A stretch of DNA of 64,000 nucleotides from Pseudomonas rustica (lineage in GTDB: Bacteria > Pseudomonadota > Gammaproteobacteria > Pseudomonadales > Pseudomonadaceae): positions 1 to 64,000 of the forward strand of contig NZ_JAGYHF010000007.1 of the NCBI RefSeq assembly GCF_018336155.1, read 5' to 3'. Positions 17,486 through 26,053 of this stretch are shown here, piece after piece; the stretch's first letter is position 1, and each line of letters opens with the position of its first letter. The notes beneath the pieces are model-generated. The model had not been told where the DNA came from. It ran no database searches and saw nothing but the letters and a program-made list of their open reading frames with translations. The position numbers and the translations under genes were made by a program.

Positions 17486-17556
17486 GTTCGCTACAACTCC
17501 TGAGACAGAGGGCGCCGCTATAATAGCCGGCTTTACCGCTTGCCCCGAGACTCACA

Positions 17557-19746
17557 ATGCGCCGTCTGCTGTTCTGCCTGCTGCTTGGTTTTCTGCCCCT
17601 CTTCGTCCATGCCACTGAAGCGCCGCGCCCGAAAATCGGCCTGGTGCTGTCCGGCGGCGCCGCGCGCGGGCTGGCGCACATCGGCGTGCTCAAGGCTTTG
17701 GAAGAGCAAGGCATCAAGATCGATGCGATCGCTGGCACCAGCATGGGCGCGGTGGTCGGCGGCTTGTACGCCTCGGGTTACAAGATCGACGAGCTGGAAA
17801 AACTCGCGCTGAACATCGACTGGCAAGCCGCACTGTCCGACGCGCCACCGCGTGAAGACGTGCCGTTTCGACGCAAGCAGGACGACCGCGATTTTCTGGT
17901 GAAACAGAAACTCAGCTTTCGCGACGACGGCAGCCTCGGCCTGCCGCTGGGTGTGATTCAGGGGCAAAACCTCGCGCTGCTGCTGGAAAGCCTGTTAGCC
18001 CACACCAGTGATACCCGCGATTTCGACAAACTGCCGATCCCCTTCCGCGCCGTGGCCACCGACATCGCCAACGGTGAGAAAGTGGTATTCCGCAAAGGCC
18101 ATCTGCCGCAGGTGATTCGCGCGAGCATGTCGATCCCGGCGGTGTTCGCGCCGGTCGAACTCGATGGCCGGTTGCTGGTGGACGGCGGCATGACCGACAA
18201 CATTCCGCTGGATGTGGCGCGGGAAATGGGCGTCGACATCGCCATCGTGGTCGACATCGGTACGCCGCTGCGCAACCGCAAACAACTGACCACCGTGGTC
18301 GACGTGCTCAACCAGTCGATCACCCTGATGACCCGGCGCAACTCGGAAGAACAACTCGCCGCGCTGCACGCCGATGACGTTTTGATTCAACCGGCACTGG
18401 CCGCCTTCGGCGTCACCGATTTCGGCAAGGCGCAGGAAATGATCGACGCCGGTTACCGCGCGACCAAAGCCCTCGACGCCCGCCTCGCCCAGCTCAAGCC
18501 GAGTGAATCCCAGGACGCCGAACTCAACGCCGCCCGCTCGCCGGGCCAGCGCACGCCGGTCATCACCGCCATTCGTGTGGAGAACGATTCGAAAGTCGAT
18601 GATGACGTGATCCGCTACTACATCCGTCAACCCATCGGCGAACCGCTGGATCTGGGCCGACTGCATTCGGACATGGGCACCTTGTACGGCCTCGATTACT
18701 TCGAGCAGGTGCAATACCGCGTGGTGCACAAAGGCCCGGATCACACCCTGGTGATCAGCGCGCGCGGCAAACGCAGCGGCACCGATTACCTGCGCGTCGG
18801 CCTCAATCTGTCGGATGACATGCGCGGCGACAGCGCCTTCAACCTCGGCGCCAGCTACCGCGTCAACGGCATCAACCGTCTCGGCGCGGAATGGCTGACG
18901 CGTGCGCAGATCGGCGACAAACAAGAGTTGTACACCGAGTTCTATCAGCCGCTGGACGTCGGTTCGCGCTACTTCGTCGCCCCGTATGCATCGTTCGAAG
19001 CGCAGAACGTCGAGTCGATTCTCGATAACGATCCGATCGCGCAATACCGCGTCGAGCGCTACGGTTTCGGCCTCAACCTCGGTCGGCAGATCGGCAACAA
19101 CGGCGAAGTGCGTTTCGGCGTTGGCGAAGCGTGGGGCAAGGCCGATGTGCGCATTGGCGATCAGGATCTGCCGAGCGAAAGCTTCAACGAAGGCTTCTAC
19201 TCGTTGAAGTACTCGTATGACTCGCTGGACAACGTTTACTACCCTCACGAAGGCAAGGACATCAGCCTGACGCTGACGCAATTCGAACCGAGCCTGGGCT
19301 CGGATACACGTTACCGGCAGTGGGATTTCAAGATCGACAAAGCCATGAGTCATGGCCCCGACACGTTGATCCTTGGCGGTCGTTACGGGCGCACGCTGGA
19401 CGACGCCAATGTGGTGACATCGAGCTTCCTGCTCGGCGGCGCGCGGCAGTTGTCGGGGTTCCGGGAAGATGCGATTTCCGGGCAGAACGTCAGCCTGATG
19501 CGTGCCGTGTATTTCCGCCGTCTGACGCCGCGTTCGTACTTGCCGCTGGACTTCCCGCTGTACGCCGGTGCTTCGCTGGAGCGTGGGCGGGCGTGGAACA
19601 ATGACAATGAGTTCGACAGTGGTTACATCAATGCGGCGAGTGTGTTTATCGGGTTTGACACGCCGCTGGGGCCGTTGAATTTCACGTATGGGTTGAATGA
19701 TGCGGATGAGCAGGCGGTTTATCTGAACCTTGGGCAGACTTTTTGA
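17557..19746 (+). CDS. plpD: Patatin-like phospholipase, type Vd autotransporter PlpD
   Basis: A 729-residue secreted lipase, essentially the length of P. aeruginosa PlpD. A signal peptide (to about HAT, residue 20) precedes the patatin domain: oxyanion motif SGGAARG (32-38), nucleophile S62 in GTSMG and catalytic D209 in DGG. After the lipase come a POTRA-like module (about 345-420) and a C-terminal 16-strand BamA/TpsB-type barrel ending in LGQTF. In PlpD the barrel secretes the phospholipase A1 domain to the cell surface. A TATAAT-like box (17518-17523) lies about 30 nt before the start. Confidence 0.93.
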   Translation: MRRLLFCLLLGFLPLFVHATEAPRPKIGLVLSGGAARGLAHIGVLKALEEQGIKIDAIAGTSMGAVVGGLYASGYKIDELEKLALNIDWQAALSDAPPREDVPFRRKQDDRDFLVKQKLSFRDDGSLGLPLGVIQGQNLALLLESLLAHTSDTRDFDKLPIPFRAVATDIANGEKVVFRKGHLPQVIRASMSIPAVFAPVELDGRLLVDGGMTDNIPLDVAREMGVDIAIVVDIGTPLRNRKQLTTVVDVLNQSITLMTRRNSEEQLAALHADDVLIQPALAAFGVTDFGKAQEMIDAGYRATKALDARLAQLKPSESQDAELNAARSPGQRTPVITAIRVENDSKVDDDVIRYYIRQPIGEPLDLGRLHSDMGTLYGLDYFEQVQYRVVHKGPDHTLVISARGKRSGTDYLRVGLNLSDDMRGDSAFNLGASYRVNGINRLGAEWLTRAQIGDKQELYTEFYQPLDVGSRYFVAPYASFEAQNVESILDNDPIAQYRVERYGFGLNLGRQIGNNGEVRFGVGEAWGKADVRIGDQDLPSESFNEGFYSLKYSYDSLDNVYYPHEGKDISLTLTQFEPSLGSDTRYRQWDFKIDKAMSHGPDTLILGGRYGRTLDDANVVTSSFLLGGARQLSGFREDAISGQNVSLMRAVYFRRLTPRSYLPLDFPLYAGASLERGRAWNNDNEFDSGYINAASVFIGFDTPLGPLNFTYGLNDADEQAVYLNLGQTF

Positions 19747-19766
19747 TTAGCGTTGTCTGATCTGGC

Positions 19767-19838
19767 GCCTTCGCGAGCAAGCCCGCTCCCACAGTTTGGA
19801 ATGCGTTCCCCCTGTGGGAGCGGGCTTGCTCGCGAAGG
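19767..19838. repeat. Inverted pair of REP elements
   Basis: GCGAGCAAGCCCGCTCCCACAG (19773-19794) and its inverted copy (19812-19837) flank an 18-nt spacer between the convergent plpD and FimV-like genes. Confidence 0.85.
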
Positions 19839-19866
19839 CGTCAGTACATTCACCCCATCAATCAGC

Positions 19867-21546
19867 TCAGCGAATCCCCGCCAACAACGTCCGCGCCGTC
19901 TGCTTCAACGGTTCGTCGCCTTCCTTGAGCAATTCATTAAGCAACGCAATTGCACTGTCGATATCACCATCATCAATGCAGTTCTGCGCCTGCTCAAGCT
20001 TGCCGGCGCCCTCCTCCACTTCAGGCTCTGACAGCTGCAAATCCAGCGGCTCCAGCGTCAACGCCTGCGGATCACCAAACTCATTAAGGAAGTCATCATC
20101 CAGCGGCTGCGCATCCGGCTCGGGAATCCATTCCAGCTCCGACTCCTCCGACAATGGCTGAACCGGCGCTGGAGAGTTGTCCTGCAGATCCCAACTGGAA
20201 TCCATCGACAGCTCGCCCAGATTCAATTCGAAATCATCCACCGGCGGCGTGGGTTCGGGCTGAGCGGCAGCGATCGGTGCGGCCACCAGAACCGGCGCAA
20301 CATTCGTCAGCTTCGGATGCCGATCGCGAACTGCCTGCAATTCGTGTTCATCGACTCCAAGCTGTCGCAAGTGGTTTTCCTGTTGCTCGTACGCGGCGTT
20401 ATCGCCTTGGCGCCCTAAAACTTCGAGCAGTTGCACCCCGAGGTCGATGCGTTCCGGTTCCTTGGCCAAGGCATCGCGCAGTAAGCCGACGGCCTCGCCG
20501 AGCCGGCCGTACGCCAGATAAATGCCCACCGCTTCCAACACATCGCCTGCTGCGGGTTCTTCGCGGTGTTCGGCTGAGGCGTGGTGTCTGAATGAATCGG
20601 GACTCTGCGTTTCCTCGGTGTCGGGCTCGACGCCAAGTGGCAACGGCGGCGCGGCAACGGTTGGCGTTTGTTGGCGACGGCGCACGATCAACCCGCCAAT
20701 CAGCGCGAACAACAACAGCACTAATCCGCCGAGCAGCAGCCAGTTGGGCGAATCATCTTCCGTAGCGACTGGCGCAACCACCGGAGCGGGTGCTGGCGTC
20801 ACCACAGCTGGCGGCGGTTTCTGCAGCTCGGCCAGACGCGTCTGCAATTCGCCCATTTGTTTTTTGCCGTCGGTGATCAGCGCCTGTTGCTCCTGCAACT
20901 TGGCGTTCTGCTCTTCGATGGTTTTTTGCAGTTGTTGATTGAGCAACACGCTGGCGGCTAACTGTTCAGCGACTGCATCGTTGGCCGGTGCGGCGGGAGT
21001 TGGTGGCGGCGGAGCAGTTTCTCGCTTGCCCTGCGCGGCCTGAACCGGCGCGGTCACAGGCTCGACAAATGGAAACGAAGAGGACTGCGCACGCGGATCC
21101 GGCTCATCAGTGGCCGGCTCGATTCCCGGCGTACCCGGCGGATCAATCAGCACGGTGTATTCGCGCAGCAATCGGCCGTTGGGCTGATTGAGCTGCACGA
21201 GGAAATTCAGGAAGGGTTCGTTAACCGGTTTGCTGGACGTCACCCGGATCATCTGGCGATTGCCATGCAGGATCGGGATGAACTTGAGGTCGTTGAGGAA
21301 AAACACCCGCTCGACCCCGGCCTCAGCGAACTCATCCGCCGTGGCCAGGCGCACCGACAGATCGTTTTGCGTCAGCCCGCCGACATCCACCAACGCGATA
21401 TCGGCCTTGAGCGGCTGATTGAGGCTTGAATGGATCGTAATGTCACCCAGCCCCAACGCCATCGACCACGTCGAGTAACTGAATAGCCCGGCCAGCAGCA
21501 ACCATTTGCCGCCACTGCGCCGTACCACGTGCCAACTTGCGAGCAT
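19867..21546 (-). CDS. FimV-like peptidoglycan-associated protein
   Basis: A 559-residue protein. After a signal sequence (about 30 residues ending SMA) it has the conserved FimV N-terminal domain (LGLGDITIHSSLNQPLKADI through PFLNFLVQL). A proline-rich region, a coiled coil (LNQQLQKTIEEQNAKLQEQQ), one transmembrane helix (WLLLGGLVLLLFALIGGLIV) and an acidic cytoplasmic part follow. It ends in a FimV-type C-terminal TPR (AQNCIDDGDIDSAIALLNELL). It is shorter than the housekeeping FimV of Pseudomonas and is not next to trpF/truA, so it is probably a paralogue. ATG 21546 is preferred to 21552 by Shine-Dalgarno spacing. Confidence 0.82.
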   Translation of the reverse strand: MLASWHVVRRSGGKWLLLAGLFSYSTWSMALGLGDITIHSSLNQPLKADIALVDVGGLTQNDLSVRLATADEFAEAGVERVFFLNDLKFIPILHGNRQMIRVTSSKPVNEPFLNFLVQLNQPNGRLLREYTVLIDPPGTPGIEPATDEPDPRAQSSSFPFVEPVTAPVQAAQGKRETAPPPPTPAAPANDAVAEQLAASVLLNQQLQKTIEEQNAKLQEQQALITDGKKQMGELQTRLAELQKPPPAVVTPAPAPVVAPVATEDDSPNWLLLGGLVLLLFALIGGLIVRRRQQTPTVAAPPLPLGVEPDTEETQSPDSFRHHASAEHREEPAAGDVLEAVGIYLAYGRLGEAVGLLRDALAKEPERIDLGVQLLEVLGRQGDNAAYEQQENHLRQLGVDEHELQAVRDRHPKLTNVAPVLVAAPIAAAQPEPTPPVDDFELNLGELSMDSSWDLQDNSPAPVQPLSEESELEWIPEPDAQPLDDDFLNEFGDPQALTLEPLDLQLSEPEVEEGAGKLEQAQNCIDDGDIDSAIALLNELLKEGDEPLKQTARTLLAGIR

Positions 21547-21673
21547 GAGCATCCCTTAAATAAGCAAAACCGACTTCTATGCGTTCGCACATCCGGTACG
21601 AACACGATATTGCCCAGTAGTTCTTATAGTCGGCTCAGTGCGATCTCTCAAAAAATCGGCACAGGGTTGTGCC

Positions 21674-22108
21674 TCAAGATTTTTCCAGGTTGGTCAGAAT
21701 GTGCGCGTGAACACGCATGCACACCTTTAAATCCGCCTCGTCGACGCCTTCGAACAATTCGTGGCGCAACTGCGTGGCAATGGTTTCAATTTGTTCGATA
21801 AGCGGCAGCGCGGGCGCGCAAAGGACGATTTTTTTCGCCCGACGGTCTTCCATCACGGACTGGCGTTGCACCAGGCCCTGGCTTTCCAGACTATCGAGCA
21901 AGCGCGCAAGGGTTGGCCCTTCTACGCCGACGCTCTGCGCCAGCTCACGTTGGGTCGGCGCCTCTTCGAAACGCGCCAGATGCAGCAGCACCAGCCAGCG
22001 CGCCTGGGACAGGCCCAGCCCGGCGAGACGGCGATCCAGTTCGGCGCGCCAGCCACGGGACATTTGGGCCAGCTGCATGCCAAAGCGGTGTTGATCGGTT
22101 AACGGCAT
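21674..22108 (-). CDS. MarR-family transcriptional regulator
   Basis: A 144-residue winged-helix repressor: LSQARWLVLLHLARFEEAPTQRELAQSVGVEGPTLARLLDSLESQGLVQRQS, followed by the wing with EDRRAKKIVL. MarR proteins are dimers that release DNA on binding phenolics or other ligands, or on oxidation. No operon partner is evident: the FimV-like gene follows 127 nt later on the same strand and recQ lies upstream. The target is unknown. Confidence 0.9.
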   Translation of the reverse strand: MPLTDQHRFGMQLAQMSRGWRAELDRRLAGLGLSQARWLVLLHLARFEEAPTQRELAQSVGVEGPTLARLLDSLESQGLVQRQSVMEDRRAKKIVLCAPALPLIEQIETIATQLRHELFEGVDEADLKVCMRVHAHILTNLEKS

Positions 22109-22214
22109 AAAACACTCACGGTTAGTCTGAAAAATAAGGAATTTCTAATTATTAGCCAGCTAAGCATGAGCCGCAGTTATAGGCAAGAGTCGCTCTGTAC
22201 TGAATCGTTACATC

Positions 22215-22412
22215 TTGAAGCCCCTCACCCTAGCCCTCTCCCAGAGGGAGAGGGGACTGATTGGGGGATATTGGGGAATTACGCCGACGTGATAGTGCGA
22301 CGTTGAATTCATAATCGACTCGGTCATTCAGGTCGATGTAGGACGCAAGACACCTCGGTCGGCCCCCTCTCCCTAGGGGAGAGGGCTGGGCGGGCGGCGT
22401 TCCGATGAGGGG
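22215..22412. repeat. CCCTCTCCC-type inverted repeat element
   Basis: The left part (22220-22262, CCCTCACCCTAGCCCTCTCCC then a GGGAGAGGGG return) and the right part (22363-22410, CCCCTCTCCC then GGGGAGAGGGCTGGGCGGGC) face each other around a central AT-richer segment. It fills most of the 315-nt gap between the MarR gene and recQ. No gene is supported there. Confidence 0.75.
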
Positions 22413-22423
22413 CAACGGCCAAA

Positions 22424-24553
22424 TTACATCTCAAATTCCGATTGCAACGCTGCCCGAACGCAATACAACACGCCTTCCGGCACCCGCCCGGCGAACAACT
22501 CGGCAATCTCAGCGACCGACGGCAACTCACCTTCGCCATCAAGAAACGCATCCTGCACTTCACCCATCAGCTCTTCAGGCAGATCCAGCGCCTGTTCCAG
22601 CGACAACTGCTGCTTGCCAATCGCCTCAGCCAACATCGTGTAAACATTCTTCTCCGAACATTGCAACTGACCGGCAATCTGCAACGGCGTCATGCCCGCG
22701 CGGGCCAACGTGATCAGCTCATGGCGCACATCGGCCACGACTTTCGGCGCCTCGACCTCGCCACCGAGCACTTCGAGGAAGGCATCGCCGTAACGCTCAA
22801 GTTTGCGCGCACCGACACCACTGACCCGGGCCATTTCCGCCAACGAAGTCGGTTGGCTGCGGAGCATTTCCAGCAGCGTCGAATCCGGGAAAATAACGTA
22901 CGGCGGCACACCATGTTCTTCGGCGAGTTTGCGCCGCAACGCACGCAACGCTTCCCACTGTTCGCGCTCTTCGCCGCGCACCAGTTGACTGGCCGGGCTC
23001 TTGCTGCCGCTTTTCGCAGTGACTTGCGGCTTGAGGTCGCGGCGCAGCTCCAGGCTCACTTCGCCCTTGAGCAGCGGTCGGCAGCTATCATTCAATCGCA
23101 GACCGCCATAACCTTCGTGATCGACATCCGCCAGGCCCCGCGCCACTAACTGGCGGAACAGCGAGCGCCATTCGCTCTCGCTCAACGCCTTGCCAACGCC
23201 CCACACCGACAAATGCTGATGACCGAAGCTGCGGATTTTTTCATTGTCTTTGCCCAACAGCACATCGACCAAATGACCGACGCCGTAACGCTGGCCAGTG
23301 CGGAAAATCGCTGACAACGCCTGACGCGCAGGCTCGGTGGCGTCCCAGGTCTGCACGCCATCGACGCAGTTGTCGCAGTGGCCGCACGGCTCGGGCATGT
23401 CTTCGTCGAAATACGCCAGCAAGGTCTGACGACGGCAGCGGGTTTCTTCGCAGAGCGAGAGCATCGCGTCGAGCTTGTGCTGCTCCAGACGCTTGTGGCG
23501 CTCGTCGCCTTCGGAGTTTTGCAGCATCTGCTTGAGCATCACCACGTCTTGCAGACCGTAGGCCATCCACGCGTCCGCCGGCAGACCATCACGGCCGCCG
23601 CGACCGGTTTCCTGGTAATACGCTTCAAGGGATTTCGGCAAATCGAGGTGCGCGACAAAGCGCACGTTGGGCTTGTCGATGCCCATGCCGAACGCCACGG
23701 TGGCGACCATGATCAGGCCTTCCTCATTAAGGAAGCGCTTCTGGTTGAAGGCACGCAAATCATTGGGCAGACCGGCGTGATACGGCAGCGCCGGGAAACC
23801 CTGCTCGCTCAAGAACGTCGCGACTTCTTCAACTTTCTTGCGCGACAGGCAATAGACGATGCCGGCGTCGCTGCGTCGCTCGGCCAGAAACGCCAGCAAC
23901 TGCTTGCGCGGCTGCTCTTTCGGCACGATGCGGTAAAAAATGTTCGGACGGTCGAAGCTCGACAGGAAACGCTCGGCGTTCTGCAGGTGCAGACGCGTGA
24001 CGATTTCTTCGCGGGTACGCTTGTCGGCGGTGGCGGTCAGGGCGATGCGCGGCACATCGGGAAACAGTTCCGCCAGTTGACCGAGTTGCAGGTATTCCGG
24101 GCGGAAATCGTGACCCCATTGCGATACGCAGTGCGCTTCGTCGATGGCGAACAGGGCGATGTCCAGGCTCTGCAGGAACGACAGCATGCGCGGCTGCACC
24201 AGACGCTCGGGCGCCAGATACAACATTTTCACTTCACCACGTTTGATCCGCGCGGCGAGATCGCGTTGTTGCTCGGCGCTCAGTGTCGAGTTCAACGCTG
24301 CCGCCGCGACGCCAAGTTCTTCGAGGGTGGCGACCTGGTCGTCCATCAACGCGATCAGCGGCGAGACCACCACTGCCAGGCCTTCGCGCAACAGCGCCGG
24401 CACCTGGAAGCACAGGGATTTGCCGCCACCGGTAGGCATCAGAACCAGTGCGTCACCGCCGCTGGCCACGCGCTCAATGATTGCACCCTGACGGCCACGA
24501 AAACTGTCGTAGCCGAAGATGTCCTTGAGGACGCGTTGAGCCTGTTCGAGCAT
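22424..24553 (-). CDS. recQ: ATP-dependent DNA helicase RecQ
   Basis: A 709-residue 3'-5' helicase for recombination and repair: Walker [18 protein letters not shown] box [20 protein letters not shown], motif [12 protein letters not shown], zinc-binding RQC Cys ([10 protein letters not shown]...CGHCDNC), a winged helix, and an HRDC domain (about 515-595). Beyond HRDC is a helix-turn-helix-like tail ([22 protein letters not shown]) that makes the protein longer than E. coli RecQ (about 610) but normal for Pseudomonas. ATG 24553 is preceded by TGGAG; the frame extends upstream without support. Confidence 0.94.
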   Translation of the reverse strand: MLEQAQRVLKDIFGYDSFRGRQGAIIERVASGGDALVLMPTGGGKSLCFQVPALLREGLAVVVSPLIALMDDQVATLEELGVAAAALNSTLSAEQQRDLAARIKRGEVKMLYLAPERLVQPRMLSFLQSLDIALFAIDEAHCVSQWGHDFRPEYLQLGQLAELFPDVPRIALTATADKRTREEIVTRLHLQNAERFLSSFDRPNIFYRIVPKEQPRKQLLAFLAERRSDAGIVYCLSRKKVEEVATFLSEQGFPALPYHAGLPNDLRAFNQKRFLNEEGLIMVATVAFGMGIDKPNVRFVAHLDLPKSLEAYYQETGRGGRDGLPADAWMAYGLQDVVMLKQMLQNSEGDERHKRLEQHKLDAMLSLCEETRCRRQTLLAYFDEDMPEPCGHCDNCVDGVQTWDATEPARQALSAIFRTGQRYGVGHLVDVLLGKDNEKIRSFGHQHLSVWGVGKALSESEWRSLFRQLVARGLADVDHEGYGGLRLNDSCRPLLKGEVSLELRRDLKPQVTAKSGSKSPASQLVRGEEREQWEALRALRRKLAEEHGVPPYVIFPDSTLLEMLRSQPTSLAEMARVSGVGARKLERYGDAFLEVLGGEVEAPKVVADVRHELITLARAGMTPLQIAGQLQCSEKNVYTMLAEAIGKQQLSLEQALDLPEELMGEVQDAFLDGEGELPSVAEIAELFAGRVPEGVLYCVRAALQSEFEM

Positions 24554-24941
24554 AGAAACTCCAAAAATCACAAAAACATCCCTGCAAGGCTGGTTCATGA
24601 CGGGCAAAGCTGCACCGCAGAATCGTAAGAACGCATTGCATGACGGCCGCAATGCGGGCAGGGATCGCAAAACGCGGCAGTATACCCGAGGCCTTCCCTG
24701 CACAGGGTGCCGCTGATAAGACACACGCTGTAATTGGCTTCACACCGAACCCTGTGGGAGCGGGCTTGCTCGCGAAGGCGGTGGATCAGTGAATGTAAAA
24801 GTGCCTGACACACCGCCTTCGCGAGCAAGTCCGCTCCCACAGGTGACGTGTTCTGCCCGGCAAATCTGCCGTGCGGCTGGCTTGAGCGCGCAAGAAGGCC
24901 TAGAATTCCCGCATTGTTTATTCCCCCAAGGTAGCCCCGTA
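24554..24941. other. Intergenic region between recQ and the YecA-family gene
   Basis: About 390 nt with divergent genes on both sides. 24554-24740 probably holds the recQ promoter; 24751-24843 is a REP pair; 24844-24941 holds the promoter of the next gene (a TAGAAT -10-like box at 24901-24906 is a candidate). No convincing small ORF was found. Confidence 0.6.
24751..24843. repeat. Inverted pair of REP elements
   Basis: CCTGTGGGAGCGGGCTTGCT (from 24751) and its inverted partner (24814-24843) with one change (CAAGTCCGC). The arms extend with the shared CGCGAAGGCG ends. Confidence 0.85.
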
Positions 24942-25529
24942 ATGTCCTTCGCTGAGCAACTAACCCGCCTGCAAGTCTTCCTCGACGCCGACGAGCTGCA
25001 CGACGAGGCGCTGGATTACGTGGCCGCTCACGGCTACCTGACCGCCCTGTCGATCTGCTCGGACGTTGTGCCGGATCGCGAGTGGATCGACGCACTGTTC
25101 GCCGAAGAGCCGCACTACAGCGGTGAAGCCCAGCGCGAAGAAATCGAAGCCACACTGATCGGCCTCAAGGCGCACATCGCCCGTCAACTGGCGTCGGATG
25201 AAGAATTCGAGCTGCCATGCGAACTGGATCTGGGCGAAGATCCGGACGATTCCGAACTGCGCGGCTGGTGCATCGGTTTCATGGAAGGCGTGTTCCTGCG
25301 CGAAGCCGCCTGGTTCGAAACCGCTGAAGAAGAAGTCAGCGAAATGCTTCTGCCGATCATGGTCGGTTCGGGCCTGTTCGACGAGCAGCCTGAGTTCGAA
25401 GACATCGCCAAAGACGCCAACCTGATGGACGACATGATCGTGCAGATCCCGGAAGCCCTGACCGCGCTGTACTTGCTGTGCCAGGCGCCAGACGAAAAAC
25501 CGGCGATCCTCAAGCCACGTCACCACTAA
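24942..25529 (+). CDS. YecA/UPF0149 family protein
   Basis: A 195-residue acidic helical protein of the UPF0149 (YgfB/YecA) family. Family hallmarks are LHDEALDYVAAHGYLTAL near the N terminus and LRGWCIGFMEGVFL in the middle. The SEC-C zinc motif of E. coli YecA is absent, so it is the short form. Role unknown. It lies 10 nt before the ybaN-like gene and is probably co-transcribed. Confidence 0.85.
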   Translation: MSFAEQLTRLQVFLDADELHDEALDYVAAHGYLTALSICSDVVPDREWIDALFAEEPHYSGEAQREEIEATLIGLKAHIARQLASDEEFELPCELDLGEDPDDSELRGWCIGFMEGVFLREAAWFETAEEEVSEMLLPIMVGSGLFDEQPEFEDIAKDANLMDDMIVQIPEALTALYLLCQAPDEKPAILKPRHH

Positions 25530-25539
25530 GATCCGGCCT

Positions 25540-25935
25540 ATGGACAACCCCATAGGCAACCGCTCCCTGATGCTGCGCTACATCCTGCTGGCCATCGGCT
25601 GGCTCAGCGTGGCATTGGGGGTGATCGGTATTTTCCTGCCTGTTCTCCCCACCACACCGTTCCTCCTGCTGGCCGCCGGGTGCTTCGCCCGCAGTTCGCC
25701 GCGTTTCTATCGCTGGCTGGTCGAGCATCCTCGGCTCGGGCCATGGATTCGTGACTATCTGGAGGGCAACGGCATTCCGCTCAAGGGCAAGGTCTACGCG
25801 ATCGGGCTGATGTGGGCGAGCATTCTGTTCTCGTGTTATCTGGTGCCAATGCCGTGGGCGCGCGGGTTTATGTTGACCAGTGCGGTGTTGGTGACGGTTT
25901 ATATTTTGCGACAGAAGACCCTTCCCAAGCGCTGA
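25540..25935 (+). CDS. YbaN-family (DUF454) inner-membrane protein
   Basis: A 131-residue membrane protein. The family core is clear: LLAIGWLSVALGVIGIFLPVLPTTPFLLLAAGCFARSSPRFYRWL, then HPRLGPWIRDY, then two C-terminal spans (GLMWASILFSCYLV, GFMLTSAVLVTVYIL). Function unknown; it is often next to unrelated genes. It follows the YecA-like gene by 10 nt. Confidence 0.9.
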   Translation: MDNPIGNRSLMLRYILLAIGWLSVALGVIGIFLPVLPTTPFLLLAAGCFARSSPRFYRWLVEHPRLGPWIRDYLEGNGIPLKGKVYAIGLMWASILFSCYLVPMPWARGFMLTSAVLVTVYILRQKTLPKR

Positions 25936-25972
25936 GGCTTCCCGCTGACCGTTCGTCTTGAAACCACCCTAC

Positions 25973-26024
25973 CCTGTCAGATCTGACAGGTGACGCCACA
26001 CCCGTTTCCAGCCATAAATCACTC
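25973..26024 (+). promoter_or_regulatory. lux-box-like palindrome and promoter of the 1782-residue Ig-like gene
   Basis: A perfect 18-bp palindrome CCTGTCAGATCTGACAGG (25973-25990) whose 16-bp core has the CT-N12-AG form of las/lux boxes. A -10-like CATAAAT (26013-26019) lies about 24 bp downstream, placing the palindrome where a LuxR-type activator would overlap the -35. The same core is at 32340-32355, with a near match at 44006-44021. Binding by a LuxR-type protein is inferred. Confidence 0.65.
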
Positions 26025-26053
26025 CGTTGCCTCACCGCTCAACGGAGCCGTCC

